Assembly (NCBI GenBank): GCA_951635545.1
Contig: OX620685.1
Coordinates: forward strand, 744,001-808,000
Source of the DNA: CAG-873 sp910578365
GTDB lineage: Bacteria > Bacteroidota > Bacteroidia > Bacteroidales > Muribaculaceae
Length of the DNA stretch: 64,000 nucleotides
Reading direction: 5' to 3'
This document shows, one piece after another, positions 9,024 to 17,787 of this stretch (position 1 is the stretch's first letter; the number at the start of each line of letters is the position of its first letter). A model generated the notes under the pieces. It was not told where the DNA came from and did no database searches. It saw only the letters and a list, made by a program, of their open reading frames with translations. The position numbers and the translations under genes are program-made.

Positions 9024-9120
9024 GTCACAATCCGTCACAATCCGTCACAATCCATTAGTACAGCGTGCTTTACGGCACGCTTTTTCATGCCCTTACTGAT
9101 GGATTCTAACGGATTCTGAC
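9024..9120. repeat. Inverted decamer array around a hairpin (candidate attachment or recombination site)
   Basis: Three exact copies of GTCACAATCC lie at 9024-9033, 9034-9043 and 9044-9053. After a GC-rich hairpin, two copies of GGATTCT(A/G)AC lie at 9101-9120. The left arm read on the opposite strand (TACTAAT then GGATTGTGAC repeats from 9060 leftward) matches the right arm (TACTGAT then GGATTCTAAC, GGATTCTGAC) over 27 positions with four mismatches. The whole can fold as a cruciform. It sits upstream of the integrase module, where the attachment site and integrase or excisionase arm sites of such elements are expected. Confidence 0.7.
9062..9085 (+). terminator. Hairpin with T-run
   Basis: AGCGTGC (9062-9068) pairs with GCACGCT (9075-9081) and is followed by TTTTT. 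It looks like an intrinsic terminator on the plus strand and forms the centre of the inverted decamer array. Confidence 0.6.
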
Positions 9121-9201
9121 CCCTTTTTCGCCCATTTTTGTATCCCGGTTGTATTTCGTCATCGACCGGGACCGAAAGCGCGAGATAAGTGATGGAGGAT
9201 T

Positions 9202-9241
9202 TACACGTTAGTACACGTCGATACACGCCCATACACGCTTT
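9202..9241 (+). repeat. Four TACACG iterons at exact 10-bp spacing
   Basis: TACACG occurs at 9202, 9212, 9222 and 9232, followed by TTAG, TCGA, CCCA and CTTT. It ends 42 bases before the multi-HTH start codon. A 12-bp direct repeat (TTGGCGAAATAA at 9241-9252 and 9253-9264) follows. Module 2 has a matching array at 32341-32380. Likely operator or arm-type binding sites for the protein encoded immediately downstream. Confidence 0.7.
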
Positions 9242-9283
9242 TGGCGAAATAATTGGCGAAATAACCACTTATATAAAGCCAGT

Positions 9284-10177
9284 ATGAGCAGTAACATTCA
9301 AATTGAAAAAGTCTGTCAGTGGTGCGGAAAAAACTTCATTGCCCGGACTACTCAGACTGCGTACTGTTCCAAACGATGCGCTGAACATGCCTATAAGGAT
9401 AGAAAGCGCAAAGAGAAAATGGAACGGTGCAAAGAAGAGGTGCGTCGAGTTCAGACCGGGATGAAAGAAATTGACGAGAAAGAATTTCTCACTCCCCGTC
9501 AGGCAGCTCAGTATCTTGGTCTTTGCTATAAGACCTTTTACATCTATATCAATAAAGGTGTAATCAAGGCATGGAAACTCAACCGAAAGACCCTTGTCAA
9601 GCGAAGCGATATTGACACTCTATTCGCTGCGACGGAACGGACAACCATTGCACGAGAGGAAACTCCAATTTCTGAGTTTTACACTACACAGGAAGTTCTT
9701 GACAAATATCAGGTATCTAACGGCTGGTTTTGGAAAGTCTGTAAAGAAAAGAAAATCCCCAAGACCGTGTATCGTGGGAAAAACATGTGGAGCAAAGCCC
9801 ATGTTGACCGGGCATTTGCAAAGAAACCAACTCCGGAGGGAATCACAGAGTGGTACACTGTTGCTGAAATCCAAGAGAAATTCGGGATGACATTATCAGC
9901 CATATACAACCTTGCTTCCAAGGAAGGAATTCCGAAAACTAAAGTCGGTAAAGAAGTACGCTATTCAAAGAATCATTTTGATGTGGCTAAAGGTGTGGCA
10001 GAACCTGAACCTCCGGCTGAATACACGATAGCAGAGGCTATGGTAAAGTTTGGCATGACCAGAGACCAGCTCTATCACTATGTCAAGACCTATAAGATAA
10101 CCCGTACCAAGAGAGGCAAGTTTACCTATCTCTCCCGCAAAGAACTGGATGATTTGCTTGCGCCACCTACGATTTAG
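9284..10177 (+). CDS. Zinc-finger plus four tandem winged-helix (excisionase-type) protein
   Basis: A 297-aa protein. Residues about 10-40 hold a CxxC...CSKRC treble-clef-like zinc motif. Four MerR/excisionase-type winged-helix units follow, beginning at FLTPRQAAQYLG, FYTTQEVLDKYQ, WYTVAEIQEKFG and YTIAEAMVKFGM, each about 45 residues and ending in a basic wing. One such domain is usual for excisionases; four in tandem implies binding to a phased multi-site array. It lies 92 bases upstream of the integrase, and four 10-bp iterons lie just upstream of its start. Probable recombination directionality factor and/or autoregulator. The paralogue at 32403 has the same architecture. Confidence 0.8.
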   Translation: MSSNIQIEKVCQWCGKNFIARTTQTAYCSKRCAEHAYKDRKRKEKMERCKEEVRRVQTGMKEIDEKEFLTPRQAAQYLGLCYKTFYIYINKGVIKAWKLNRKTLVKRSDIDTLFAATERTTIAREETPISEFYTTQEVLDKYQVSNGWFWKVCKEKKIPKTVYRGKNMWSKAHVDRAFAKKPTPEGITEWYTVAEIQEKFGMTLSAIYNLASKEGIPKTKVGKEVRYSKNHFDVAKGVAEPEPPAEYTIAEAMVKFGMTRDQLYHYVKTYKITRTKRGKFTYLSRKELDDLLAPPTI

Positions 10178-10220
10178 CCGAATCCGGCTATAGTGGCGCG
10201 ATGGTGGCTGATTCCACCAT
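10175..10220. terminator. Two small hairpins between the multi-HTH gene and the integrase
   Basis: TAGCCG pairs with CGGCTA across the stop codon (10175-10190), and ATGGTGG pairs with CCACCAT (about 10201-10220). Neither has a long T-run, so attenuation or mRNA processing is as likely as termination. Confidence 0.4.
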
Positions 10221-11342
10221 GCAAACACTACCGAACTTTGCGTCAAACTTTTAACTCTTTCAAGATACAATGAATACCTGCACTAAAGTTTTCCTTCGTA
10301 AAAAGGAAATATCGGGCGACCGCATATCACTCTACCTCGACTTCTATCCCCCAATCCGAAATCCTCACACCAACAGGCTCAGCCGCCGTGAGGGTCTGGG
10401 AATATATCTCTACGGGCATCCGGCAAATGCCCGTGAACGAGAGTTCAACGCCTCCATGATGGAAAAGGCGGAGGCTATCCGTTGCCGTCGCTTCGAGCAG
10501 TTGCTCAACGAGCAGTTCGGCTTCCTCGACAAAGAGAAACTCCGTATCGACTTTCTGGAATACTTCCGCAAGAAGTGTTTCAAGAAATACCAGAAGTGGA
10601 AGATTGTCTATCAGCACTTCTATGATTTTTGCGAGGGTAAATGTACCGTCGGAGAAATCAATGAGGACTTCTGCAAGAAGTTTCAGGCGTACCTTCTTAA
10701 AGGTGGCCGTCGTGATGGTCGCAAGAGTAAGCTCGCCCATAACTCAATCGCCGGTTACTGGTCAACATTCCGCACTCTGCTCAAAGAGGCGTATCAGGAG
10801 AAACTCCTCCGAGAGAACATAAATGACTTCCTCGAAAAGATTGAGTGGAAGGATACTAAAATTGAGTTTCTATCGCTCGACGAGGTTAAGAAACTCGCCG
10901 CGACTCCATGCAAACATGAGGTGCTGCGTCGTGCGTCGCTGTTCTCTTGCATGACCGGACTCCGCATCAGCGACATTCAGCAACTCCGGTGGGAACATAT
11001 CGTCAAGACCGAAGACGGGTATGTTATGCGAATCCGCACGGAAAAGACCGATGAGGAAGCCACTCTCCCAATCAGCGAGGAAGCCCTCGCCTTTTGCGGT
11101 GAACGAGAAGAGGGACTTGTGTTCAAGACTCTCAAACGCTCAATGATAAACTACCCTCTCCGGGCGTGGATAAAGTCACTATGTTTGCATCAGATTAGCT
11201 GACGGGGCGCTCAACGGGGGCTGTCTGCCCCCTTGCCGCTAAGGCTTTCCCCCGAGAGGAGTGAGGAGAAAAGATAGACGTAAGGGCAATTGCATGTAAA
11301 TTTGTAAAAGCAAAATACATTAACAGCAAAACCGATACGTCT

Positions 11343-12413
11343 ATGGTACAAAGTAACAAAAAAGATTTCAGCGGACAAAATATCTCTATTGGTATTGACG
11401 TCCATCTGAGAACATGGAGTGTCACGGTGCTCACCCCCTCTGGGTTTATGCGCACTCATACTCAAAAGGCTTCGGCCAAAGAGCTCTTTGAACATTTGAA
11501 CAAGCATTATCCTAACGGTAGCTACCATGCAGCCTACGAGACGGGGTTTTCGGGCTTCTCGACCTATTATGCCCTGACTGAGCTTGGTATAAAATGCACC
11601 GTGGTACATGCGGCTGACGTTCCGACCACCCAGAAGGAAAAGGTCTCGAAGTCAGACCCGGTGGATTCAAAAAAGCTGGCCAAAGCCCTTATGCGCGGCG
11701 AGCTCGGCAGTGTGTACATTCACTCGAAGGACAGCCTCGATGACCGTGCGCTGGTACGCCACCGCGCCACTATTGTGAAGCTTTCCGGCGGCATAAAATC
11801 CAGAATCAAGCATCTGCTGTACAACAACGGCGTGGAGTACCCCGAAGAATATTTCCGAAGCAACCGCCACTGGACAAGAAGTTTCATAACGTGGTTGCAG
11901 AATGACGTGCGGTTGCTCTCCGACACCCGGGTCTCGCTTGACCTGCTCATTGCCGAGGTACTCCATTACAGGGAACGCCTCCTTGATGTCAACCGCAGAT
12001 TGCGCTCGCTGGCGCGCAGCGACAGGTATGCCGAGAAATACGGCATCCTGATGTCGGTTCCCGGCATTGGTTCGACAATTGCCATGAGCCTGCTTACCGA
12101 GATTGATGACATCGGTCGCTTCAGTAACCAGCGCCAGTTCGCATCGTTCCTCGGACTCGTGCCGATGATGTCGTCAAGCGGCGACAAGGAATACGTCGGT
12201 GAGAAGACTTTCCGGGGAAACAAATTCCTCGGTCCAAAAATAGTCGAGGCCTCATGGATAGCCATACGGCACGACGCGGAACTCTCCGCAAAGTTCGGCG
12301 CATTGTGCACTCGCGGAATGAAGTCGCAGGAAGCCATAATCCGGATAGCCCGCAAGCTCTCCAACATAATATTTTCCGTACTGAAATCAAACCGCAGATA
12401 TGAATGCCGTTAG
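11343..12413 (+). CDS. IS110-family DEDD transposase/recombinase
   Basis: A 356-aa protein. The N-terminal RuvC-like DEDD domain shows GIDVHLRTWSV, AYETGFSG and KSDPVDSKKLAKAL, giving the acidic residues D, E, D and D. The C-terminal Transposase_20 domain shows SVPGIGSTIAMSLLTEIDD, then ASFLGLVPMMSSSGDK, where the catalytic serine is expected. Full length for the family. Members work with a bridge/seek RNA encoded in the non-coding end of the element. Confidence 0.93.
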   Translation: MVQSNKKDFSGQNISIGIDVHLRTWSVTVLTPSGFMRTHTQKASAKELFEHLNKHYPNGSYHAAYETGFSGFSTYYALTELGIKCTVVHAADVPTTQKEKVSKSDPVDSKKLAKALMRGELGSVYIHSKDSLDDRALVRHRATIVKLSGGIKSRIKHLLYNNGVEYPEEYFRSNRHWTRSFITWLQNDVRLLSDTRVSLDLLIAEVLHYRERLLDVNRRLRSLARSDRYAEKYGILMSVPGIGSTIAMSLLTEIDDIGRFSNQRQFASFLGLVPMMSSSGDKEYVGEKTFRGNKFLGPKIVEASWIAIRHDAELSAKFGALCTRGMKSQEAIIRIARKLSNIIFSVLKSNRRYECR

Positions 12414-12758
12414 ATAATGCGACACACAAAAGTCTTATAGGCAAATACAGTAAGACGGCTACTCTCGCCTCCTTGATGAGCCTTGGCTGCATCTAAAAGA
12501 AAGGTTGTGGCGTCTTTCCTATTATGCTGAATAAGTAAACTGTCAGCCCGATGGGGCGTGACTGATAGAAGTTTGCCTGATAGGACTTTTTTTACTACAA
12601 GGCATTTCGGGCTCTAACCGATTGCCGGTTATTTGATTGGGGCAGAGGCCTCGATCATGACTCTTTTGTGCCTACACAATCGGCACAGAAATATAAGCAA
12701 TTGATTTTTAACGTTAATCTTTTCTAAATCTCAACGAGAATTTTGGAATACAACATAG
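12414..12758 (+). ncRNA. Candidate bridge (seek) RNA region of the IS110-type element
   Basis: 345 bases without a gene between the transposase stop and the right end. In IS1111-type elements the guide RNA is encoded at this end. A seven-base match to the left target flank (GGGCGTG at 12554-12560 versus 11162-11168) and a GAGGCCTC palindrome at 12645-12652, sharing GAGGC with the right flank (12762-12766), could be guide segments. Matches this short may be chance. Confidence 0.4.
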
Positions 12759-12974
12759 AAGGAGGCTGGAATCAACCGCCGGATCACGTTCCACTGCTTC
12801 CGCCACACATACGCCACCCTGCTAACTTCGGCAGGTGTGCCAATCTACACTATTGCAAAGATGCTAACGCATCGCAACGTGAAAAACACTCAGATATACG
12901 CCGAGGTCATGGACCCGAACAAGCGTGAGGCTGCGAATGTAATCTCGTTGAAATAGCAGCCTATCCCTAAGAAG

Positions 12975-13013
12975 AGAGCCGACAAGTTGCATTTCTGCAA
13001 TCTGTCGGCTCTC
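12975..13013. terminator. Bidirectional terminator hairpin
   Basis: GAGAGCCGACA pairs with TGTCGGCTCTC around a loop of about 17 bases. It lies between the integrase (plus) and the reverse-strand gene ending at 13015, serving both convergent genes. Confidence 0.7.
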
Positions 13014-13014
13014 G

Positions 13015-13398
13015 CTATTTATCCTTATGTCGGCAGCGTGTTCCCCGGCTCAACATCGCCTCCATATCTTCAAAGGACGGAAGACATGACTCCCGCTTAT
13101 TCCCTTTGACAAAATCGACAAGTTCAGATGGAATGAATCTCCATTCTTTCTCACCCGGAACCTTGTATGCCGGCAACCTGCCCTCACGGGCAAGACCATA
13201 AATTGTAGATTTGGCTTTACCGAGAATACGGATTGCCTCGTCTATCCCTACAAATTCTATTGACTTGCTTGGCTCTCCGGACAGTATTCTGATTTGCTGA
13301 CGCAATTCCAGAACCTCCTTTGCCAAGTCTTTAACAAGACTCGTCAGCGACAACACTGCACCCGGCAGTTCGTCGAAAGATAAAGAATTGTCGGACAT
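13015..13398 (-). CDS. Single helix-turn-helix (excisionase-type) DNA-binding protein
   Basis: A 127-aa protein. The N-terminal half is a coiled coil (LTSLVKDLAKEVLELRQQIR). The C-terminal half is one HTH_17 unit: GIDEAIRILGKAKSTIYGLA, then a basic wing AYKVPGEKEWRF. This type commonly accompanies Bacteroidales integrative elements as an excisionase-like regulator. It runs opposite to the integrase and may begin the reverse-strand set of module 1 or act alone. Confidence 0.75.
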   Translation of the reverse strand: MSDNSLSFDELPGAVLSLTSLVKDLAKEVLELRQQIRILSGEPSKSIEFVGIDEAIRILGKAKSTIYGLAREGRLPAYKVPGEKEWRFIPSELVDFVKGNKRESCLPSFEDMEAMLSRGTRCRHKDK

Positions 13399-13503
13399 TT
13401 ATAATATAGCATCGGTCTCTACCGAATATCAAGTGCAAAATTAGATGGTGGAGCGATGGTGAAATCCCCCACCACCGCCCCACAAAAGCTTGAATGACCG
13501 TAT

Positions 13504-14364
13504 CTACTTTTCAAGCATCAAATCATTGAGGTCGCAGACATCGGGATAGCCATCTTCAAGCATATCTGCAATCGCCGCCTCCTGCGCAGTCATGCCTTTC
13601 GGCTTGACTCTTTTTGCTTTATAGACAGACTTCTCGACCTCCGGCTGATGCTGTGATTCGATATTTGCCTTTGGCATGGCAATCGTTTTGTCTATCTTGA
13701 TTCTGCCCTGCATCGGGTTATGTCGCAGTTTCTTCTCGATTGTATATACTTCCGTATTGCGGAATGCTACAGGAAATATCTGTTTCAGGAAAAGTGCGGT
13801 ATGACCACAAGGCTTCCCAAACGGTTTTGCAATGTTCCAGCCATAGTGCATAAGGTCTGTAGTCGAAAGTTCGTCAGAAACAGTTACAGCATCCGACTCT
13901 TGAAAATCCGGAGCCAGTTTCATGTGAATGAACTCACATGACCGATCTATCAGCTTAGACAACTCCTGTCCGGTGGTATATTGAGACATTATCTCCCCTA
14001 TATATTCAACAACCTTGCTTTCAAGAGCCATTATCCGTTCGTCCTGCTTTCGCTTTTTCATTTCCCGGGTTGAGGCATAGTCTATTACAATCAAGTCTTT
14101 GTTATTGACTTCATCTGTCCGTGGTTTGAATCCCATTCGTTTGAAAAGCCTTTCAAACATCGGCTGGAATATTTTGACAGACAGTTCATGAAATACAATG
14201 TATATGATGAACATTGCGATAAATGACACAATGAAGATGATATTGGCATTGAATTCTGACCATTCGAGTTCGAGGGCAATCTTTCTCGCCCCGGCAGCGA
14301 GGGCGAGAAAGACAGAACCCATCAGAATCCACAGCTGCCAGTTCTCAGACAGTTGCTTTTTCAT
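13504..14364 (-). CDS. Two-helix membrane protein with a C-terminal domain shared with the module 2 protein
   Basis: A 286-aa protein with two N-terminal membrane segments (residues about 10-27 and 40-62) and a cytoplasmic remainder. Residues about 165-225 match the C-terminal region of the 468-aa protein at 37690: L(S/T)..DL.H.G.N..K, then ALF.K..F...F, V.TI..KL and NP...RI. The shared domain and the same position beside an integrase suggest a dedicated element function such as DNA transfer or anchoring, but no known family is recognised. Confidence 0.65.
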   Translation of the reverse strand: MKKQLSENWQLWILMGSVFLALAAGARKIALELEWSEFNANIIFIVSFIAMFIIYIVFHELSVKIFQPMFERLFKRMGFKPRTDEVNNKDLIVIDYASTREMKKRKQDERIMALESKVVEYIGEIMSQYTTGQELSKLIDRSCEFIHMKLAPDFQESDAVTVSDELSTTDLMHYGWNIAKPFGKPCGHTALFLKQIFPVAFRNTEVYTIEKKLRHNPMQGRIKIDKTIAMPKANIESQHQPEVEKSVYKAKRVKPKGMTAQEAAIADMLEDGYPDVCDLNDLMLEK

Positions 14365-14384
14365 ACTTGATGTTTTTGGAGTGA

Positions 14385-15059
14385 TTACTTGGAACGGTTG
14401 TCATCGGCGGCGGCCTCTCTGCTTATGCGGTCGTGGAGCCGGTTGGTTGAACGCTGCATGAAAGATGCCATCGTTTTCTCTTTGTCCGAATCAGAGCGAC
14501 GTACACCCTGACGGGTCTTGATGTTGGCATAGTTGGCATACAGTTGACGCTTTGAGATCTCCGAGATAAGGAACTCATTTACCCGTTCTCTTACTTCATT
14601 TAACTGTAAGAAGGGGAAGATGTTTTCGTGGCACCAGTAGGTGAACTCAACGGCATCCACTACAGCAATTTCAGCCTTTTGTCGGTTTCTCTCGGGTGCT
14701 ACGTCCACCGGAGCAGAAGTACTGCAAGGGTGGAATTCAGGGAAGTAGCGGTGGGTCTTGTGGTTGAGCGACGAATAGTAATCATTGAAATGATTTCTCA
14801 TGCGTCTGATAAAGCCGATAACTTTTGATACGAGCATCTTGACCTCGGAAGAGGCATCGGGATGGGCTTCCATGTAAATTTCGAAAGTGGTTTCGAGAGC
14901 CATGAGTTCGGCATTCTTCTCCTGCCATGATTCAGCATCAAGGCATTCATCTTTGATGAGGTCTGCGAAATCTTCAAAATGAACGTGAAGACCTTCATGC
15001 TTGCCAGTCATGATATTGCTGACAAGGGTGCATTTGCGTAGAGTTTCAGTCATGCGCAT
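14385..15059 (-). CDS. 224-aa hypothetical protein of integration module 1
   Basis: A mostly helical soluble protein starting MRMTETLRKC (an internal ATG at 15053 is possible). A proline-rich loop near residues 108-118 separates two helical halves, and the C-terminus is strongly basic. It lies 20 bases upstream of the membrane-protein gene on the same strand, so the two are probably co-transcribed. I do not recognise the family. Confidence 0.6.
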   Translation of the reverse strand: MRMTETLRKCTLVSNIMTGKHEGLHVHFEDFADLIKDECLDAESWQEKNAELMALETTFEIYMEAHPDASSEVKMLVSKVIGFIRRMRNHFNDYYSSLNHKTHRYFPEFHPCSTSAPVDVAPERNRQKAEIAVVDAVEFTYWCHENIFPFLQLNEVRERVNEFLISEISKRQLYANYANIKTRQGVRRSDSDKEKTMASFMQRSTNRLHDRISREAAADDNRSK

Positions 15060-15459
15060 TCAACGTGTTGAGAGTTAGACACTGGATGGCTTCTTTCACA
15101 ATGAAGAAGTTGCATCGTCTGCCCGGACTGTCTACCGGGCAAAGAACCTTCGGCGGTGTAAATTCTGTCATGTTAAATTTGGATTTTTGAAGCCGTCGCG
15201 TTTGTCGCTCGGCATGATTCTATACGTTTTTTAGATTAATTTTGTTTGATTTAGCTTCATCTCATCACTCTAAAAACGAGATAAAAAGTGTTACATTTCG
15301 GCGAAAAAGTGTTACCTTTGCAACGAAAATAAGGAAACACTTCAAAAGTATTCCTCTTGTATATACTATACTAATTGTCGAGTTAACAGTATATTTAAGT
15401 GTTACCTTATAATTCAGAATAACGAAATTTGAAGATTTATTCACTTTCTCGCAAAAAAG
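15060..15459. promoter_or_regulatory. Divergent intergenic region with one clear promoter
   Basis: About 400 bases with no gene. It holds a hairpin GCCCGG...CCGGGC (15121-15140) and, toward the plus-strand gene, a -7 box TACCTTTG at 15313-15320 within a near-repeat of AAGTGTTAC. The promoter probably drives the gene at 15460. Confidence 0.5.
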
Positions 15460-16008
15460 ATGACCTATACCTCCGAGAATATCACAAAAAAGGACTACAA
15501 GCGTGTCCTTATATACTGCTCCTCAAAAGAGCAACTTGACGAGATTCTATCATCCTTACCCATTATCGACGGATACTGGGATGCCGTCGATAATCTTCAG
15601 GAAGCGATAGACGCTCTAAAGACTGGCGACTATGGGATTGTGTTCTGCGAGTCAACCCCACTGAATCCGGCTGACAGGGACCTTGTGATGGCAGCCAATT
15701 CCAAGGCTACAAACATTCAATCGTTTTATTCCTCATGGCTTACCCGCAATGATGTGATTGCAAGTATGTGGGATTTGGAAGACGGTTACTATTTCCGATA
15801 TTCCCGGGAGGAACAAGATGCAATGACTGTCGCGCTGTATTCAATGTTTACCGAGCCGTCCCACATCAAATGGTTCAGTCATATGCAGGGTGAATTTCAT
15901 GCCATGCGTGAGAAAGTGGCAAGAGAAAAGACTCAGACAGTCCTGCTGACCGGAGCATCGGGTACTGCCAAATATACCCTTGCACAGATTGCACATATCC
16001 GAAGTATG
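15460..16008 (+). pseudogene. Response-regulator / sigma-54 activator-like protein truncated by IS21
   Basis: About 183 native residues remain. The N-terminal half resembles a receiver-like domain (KRVLIYCSSKEQLDEI, GDYGIVFCES). It is followed by the start of a sigma-54-interaction AAA domain with Walker A TGASGTAKYTLAQIA. The frame then runs into the IS21 end at 16009 and stops at 16038. Helicase-side AAA motifs and the DNA-binding domain are missing, so activator function is lost. Confidence 0.7.
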
Positions 16009-16475
16009 TGGAAAACCCAGGCTCGGATGACCCCTTAGACCAAGGTTGAATTGACCCCTGAAAATATTTTGAATTGACCCCTGAAAACGTTCTGGCCGAC
16101 GGGGTCAATTTTATTTTGTCTTATCTGCTTTTTATAGCTTTGAGCTTACGGACGCTTTCGCCGGTAAGCGTGATTCGATGAGCAGTGTGGACAATGCGGT
16201 CGAGTATTGCATCTGCCACTGTGGAGTCACCGATTGCTTCGTACCAGTCCAGTTCGAGGAGCTGTGATGTCACGATGATTGATTTGCGACCATGGCGGTC
16301 TTCGATGATTTCCGTAAGGTGTGCGCGTTCCTTGGCGTCGAGAGGCACCAGAAAGAGATCGTCGAGGATCAGGAGCTGCGTTTTTTCGAGTTTCTTGAGC
16401 TCCATTTCGATTGTTCCGGCCCAAGCCGAAATCCCGGTGCATATGTTAAATTGAGTAGACCGAAGTGTTAAATAT

Positions 16476-17447
16476 TCAAGCGTACAGTTTGACCAGGCGG
16501 AAGATGAAGAAGTCTCGGTCTCTGACGCCGCGCATTTGCGAGCGGAAAATCTTGACTTTAGAGTTGAAAGCCTCGGCTGAGGCATTGGTCGCACGACGAC
16601 GGAAGTAGTTCAGGATAGTTGGAGCGTGGTTCTTGAATGTTTTGATTACCGAGCGGAAGTTGTTGTTACCAAGAGCCATTACCTTTTCATACCACTTGTT
16701 CATCCGCCCCATGGCTTTTGTCGGTGAGATTTTAGCGTTGAAAATCTTGCGCAGCTCCATCGCAAGGCTGTATGCAGCCTTCAATATTGGATAGTATTTG
16801 AACAGTATGTTGACACGATGGCGCTGTATGTCAGTCCATTTGTTCTGCGACATCATCAGAGTGTGTTTGCTGCGGGCCAGTATCTGGCGCATGGTCTCTC
16901 CGTTGGAGTACGTTACCGGCGGTTCGGACTTGTCGCGGTTGTTTTCCTCTGCGATGAGCTGTCGGCGAATGTCGATGCGGATTTCGTCAACGGCCTCATT
17001 ATAGACCTGTTGGACATGAAAACGGTCGTTGACAACATGGGCGTTATAGAACACTTCTGCGGCGATGAGCATCATTGATGGCGAAAGATCGCAGGTCACT
17101 TCCTTGACCCTGCGTCTGATTGATTTCCCCATAGCTCCGATGAGTATGGATATAATTTCGTGACTCTTTGTTCCTGGAATGGCTGCCGCAAGTGTTCCCT
17201 TGCTTCCGTGGCCGTCCTTGTTGGTCAGGAACGTCCATACCTCGCCGTTGCTCAGACACGTCTCGTCAAGGCTCATGTACGGACCAATATTGGCGGCATT
17301 GAAATAGAACCCACAGCCAAGCTCCTGTTCGCACCAGTCGGCGTAACCGCTTATTCTGTTGCGATATAAATCCGCAAAATGCTTGCCGTTGACGCAGTAC
17401 ATCTGCGCTATATGCTTAATCGACAGGGCTGTCGTCTCCACCTTCAT
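16476..17447 (-). CDS. ISAon1-type transposase, catalytic part
   Basis: A 323-aa DDE transposase related to ISL3. Visible features are YMSLDETCLSNGEVWTFL (first D), VTCDLSPSMMLIAAEVF, VVNDRFHVQQVYNEA (second D) and a C-terminal helix with RRATNASAEAFNSKVK (E). Full length for the family and apparently intact. Confidence 0.85.
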   Translation of the reverse strand: MKVETTALSIKHIAQMYCVNGKHFADLYRNRISGYADWCEQELGCGFYFNAANIGPYMSLDETCLSNGEVWTFLTNKDGHGSKGTLAAAIPGTKSHEIISILIGAMGKSIRRRVKEVTCDLSPSMMLIAAEVFYNAHVVNDRFHVQQVYNEAVDEIRIDIRRQLIAEENNRDKSEPPVTYSNGETMRQILARSKHTLMMSQNKWTDIQRHRVNILFKYYPILKAAYSLAMELRKIFNAKISPTKAMGRMNKWYEKVMALGNNNFRSVIKTFKNHAPTILNYFRRRATNASAEAFNSKVKIFRSQMRGVRDRDFFIFRLVKLYA

Positions 17448-17787
17448 CTTTTAAAAAAGCCACAAACTCGGAGCTGAGTCGTGTCACTTCCTCGTTGGGA
17501 AGCTCGAGGTTGTAGCTGAAGATTTCGTTGGTCTGCTTGTCCCACCACTTATTCTTGCGCATATGTAGAAATACCGGGCGACCTCGCATCGGATAGTCCT
17601 GTATCGTAACGTAATCCGTATAGCCTCGCGCTACGATATGCGGATTACGATAGTCGTCATCAGATAGTTTCTTCTTTTCGTCAAGCCATATGTCATAAGA
17701 CTGTTCCGTGCGCTCGAAGCGCACCATCTCAAATAGTTCGTCCATGCCCTCGGGCAGGCACATCCATATTGCATCTGCGGTTTTCAT
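17416..17787 (-). CDS. ISAon1-type transposase, N-terminal region protein
   Basis: A 123-aa product corresponding to the separately encoded N-terminal region of Bacteroidota ISAon1 transposases (MFEMVRFERTE-like start, then RGRPVFLHMRKNKWW). It overlaps the catalytic frame by 32 bases in a different register. The catalytic part may be translated by re-initiation or by frameshifting in the TTTTTTAAAAG tract just upstream. Confidence 0.8.
   Translation of the reverse strand: MKTADAIWMCLPEGMDELFEMVRFERTEQSYDIWLDEKKKLSDDDYRNPHIVARGYTDYVTIQDYPMRGRPVFLHMRKNKWWDKQTNEIFSYNLELPNEEVTRLSSEFVAFLKDEGGDDSPVD

Larger units (their letters stand above)
11176..12758 (+). mobile_element. IS110-family (IS1111-like) insertion sequence
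   Basis: About 1.58 kb, placed exactly by the split integrase. No conventional duplication is present; AAG is shared at both junctions (11173-11175 and 12759-12761). Short sub-terminal inverted repeats are visible: CTATGTT at 11179-11185 and AACATAG at 12752-12758, offset by three bases on the left only. That asymmetry is characteristic of the IS1111 group. The non-coding stretch is longer downstream of the transposase (345 bp) than upstream (167 bp). Confidence 0.8.
10270..12956 (+). pseudogene. Tyrosine integrase of module 1, interrupted by an IS110-type element
   Basis: The N-terminal part (10270-11175, 302 codons) has the SAM-like core-binding domain and the first catalytic arginine (TGLRISDIQQLRW). 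The remainder (12762-12956) supplies the HxxR motif in FRHTYATLL and the tyrosine in TQIYAEV. Removing the insertion restores 366 residues, against 368 for the intact module 2 integrase, with the join reading LRAWIK-EAGINRRITF. The insertion falls between the arginine and the HxxR box, so the element should be immobile in cis unless the insertion excises precisely. Confidence 0.9.

Noticed and set aside
9024..9241. Regular short repeats suggestive of a CRISPR array
   Set aside because: Units are 10 bp with no constant-length unique spacers and no cas genes nearby. They fit protein-binding iterons.
8739..9283. tRNA gene as integration target near module 1
   Set aside because: The hairpin at 9062 is too short and no cloverleaf or T-loop sequence is visible around it. 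No tRNA found anywhere in the window.
12541..12660. Proof of bridge-RNA guide segments
   Set aside because: The matches to the target are only five to seven bases, so I keep them as a hint and not as an assignment.
12743..12928. 61-residue frame after the IS110-type element
   Set aside because: The neighbouring frame carries the HxxR and tyrosine motifs of the interrupted integrase, so this frame is a shadow.
17416..17447. Programmed -1 frameshift in the ISAon1-like transposase
   Set aside because: The two frames are related by +1, not -1. Re-initiation in the overlap is as likely, so no mechanism is claimed.
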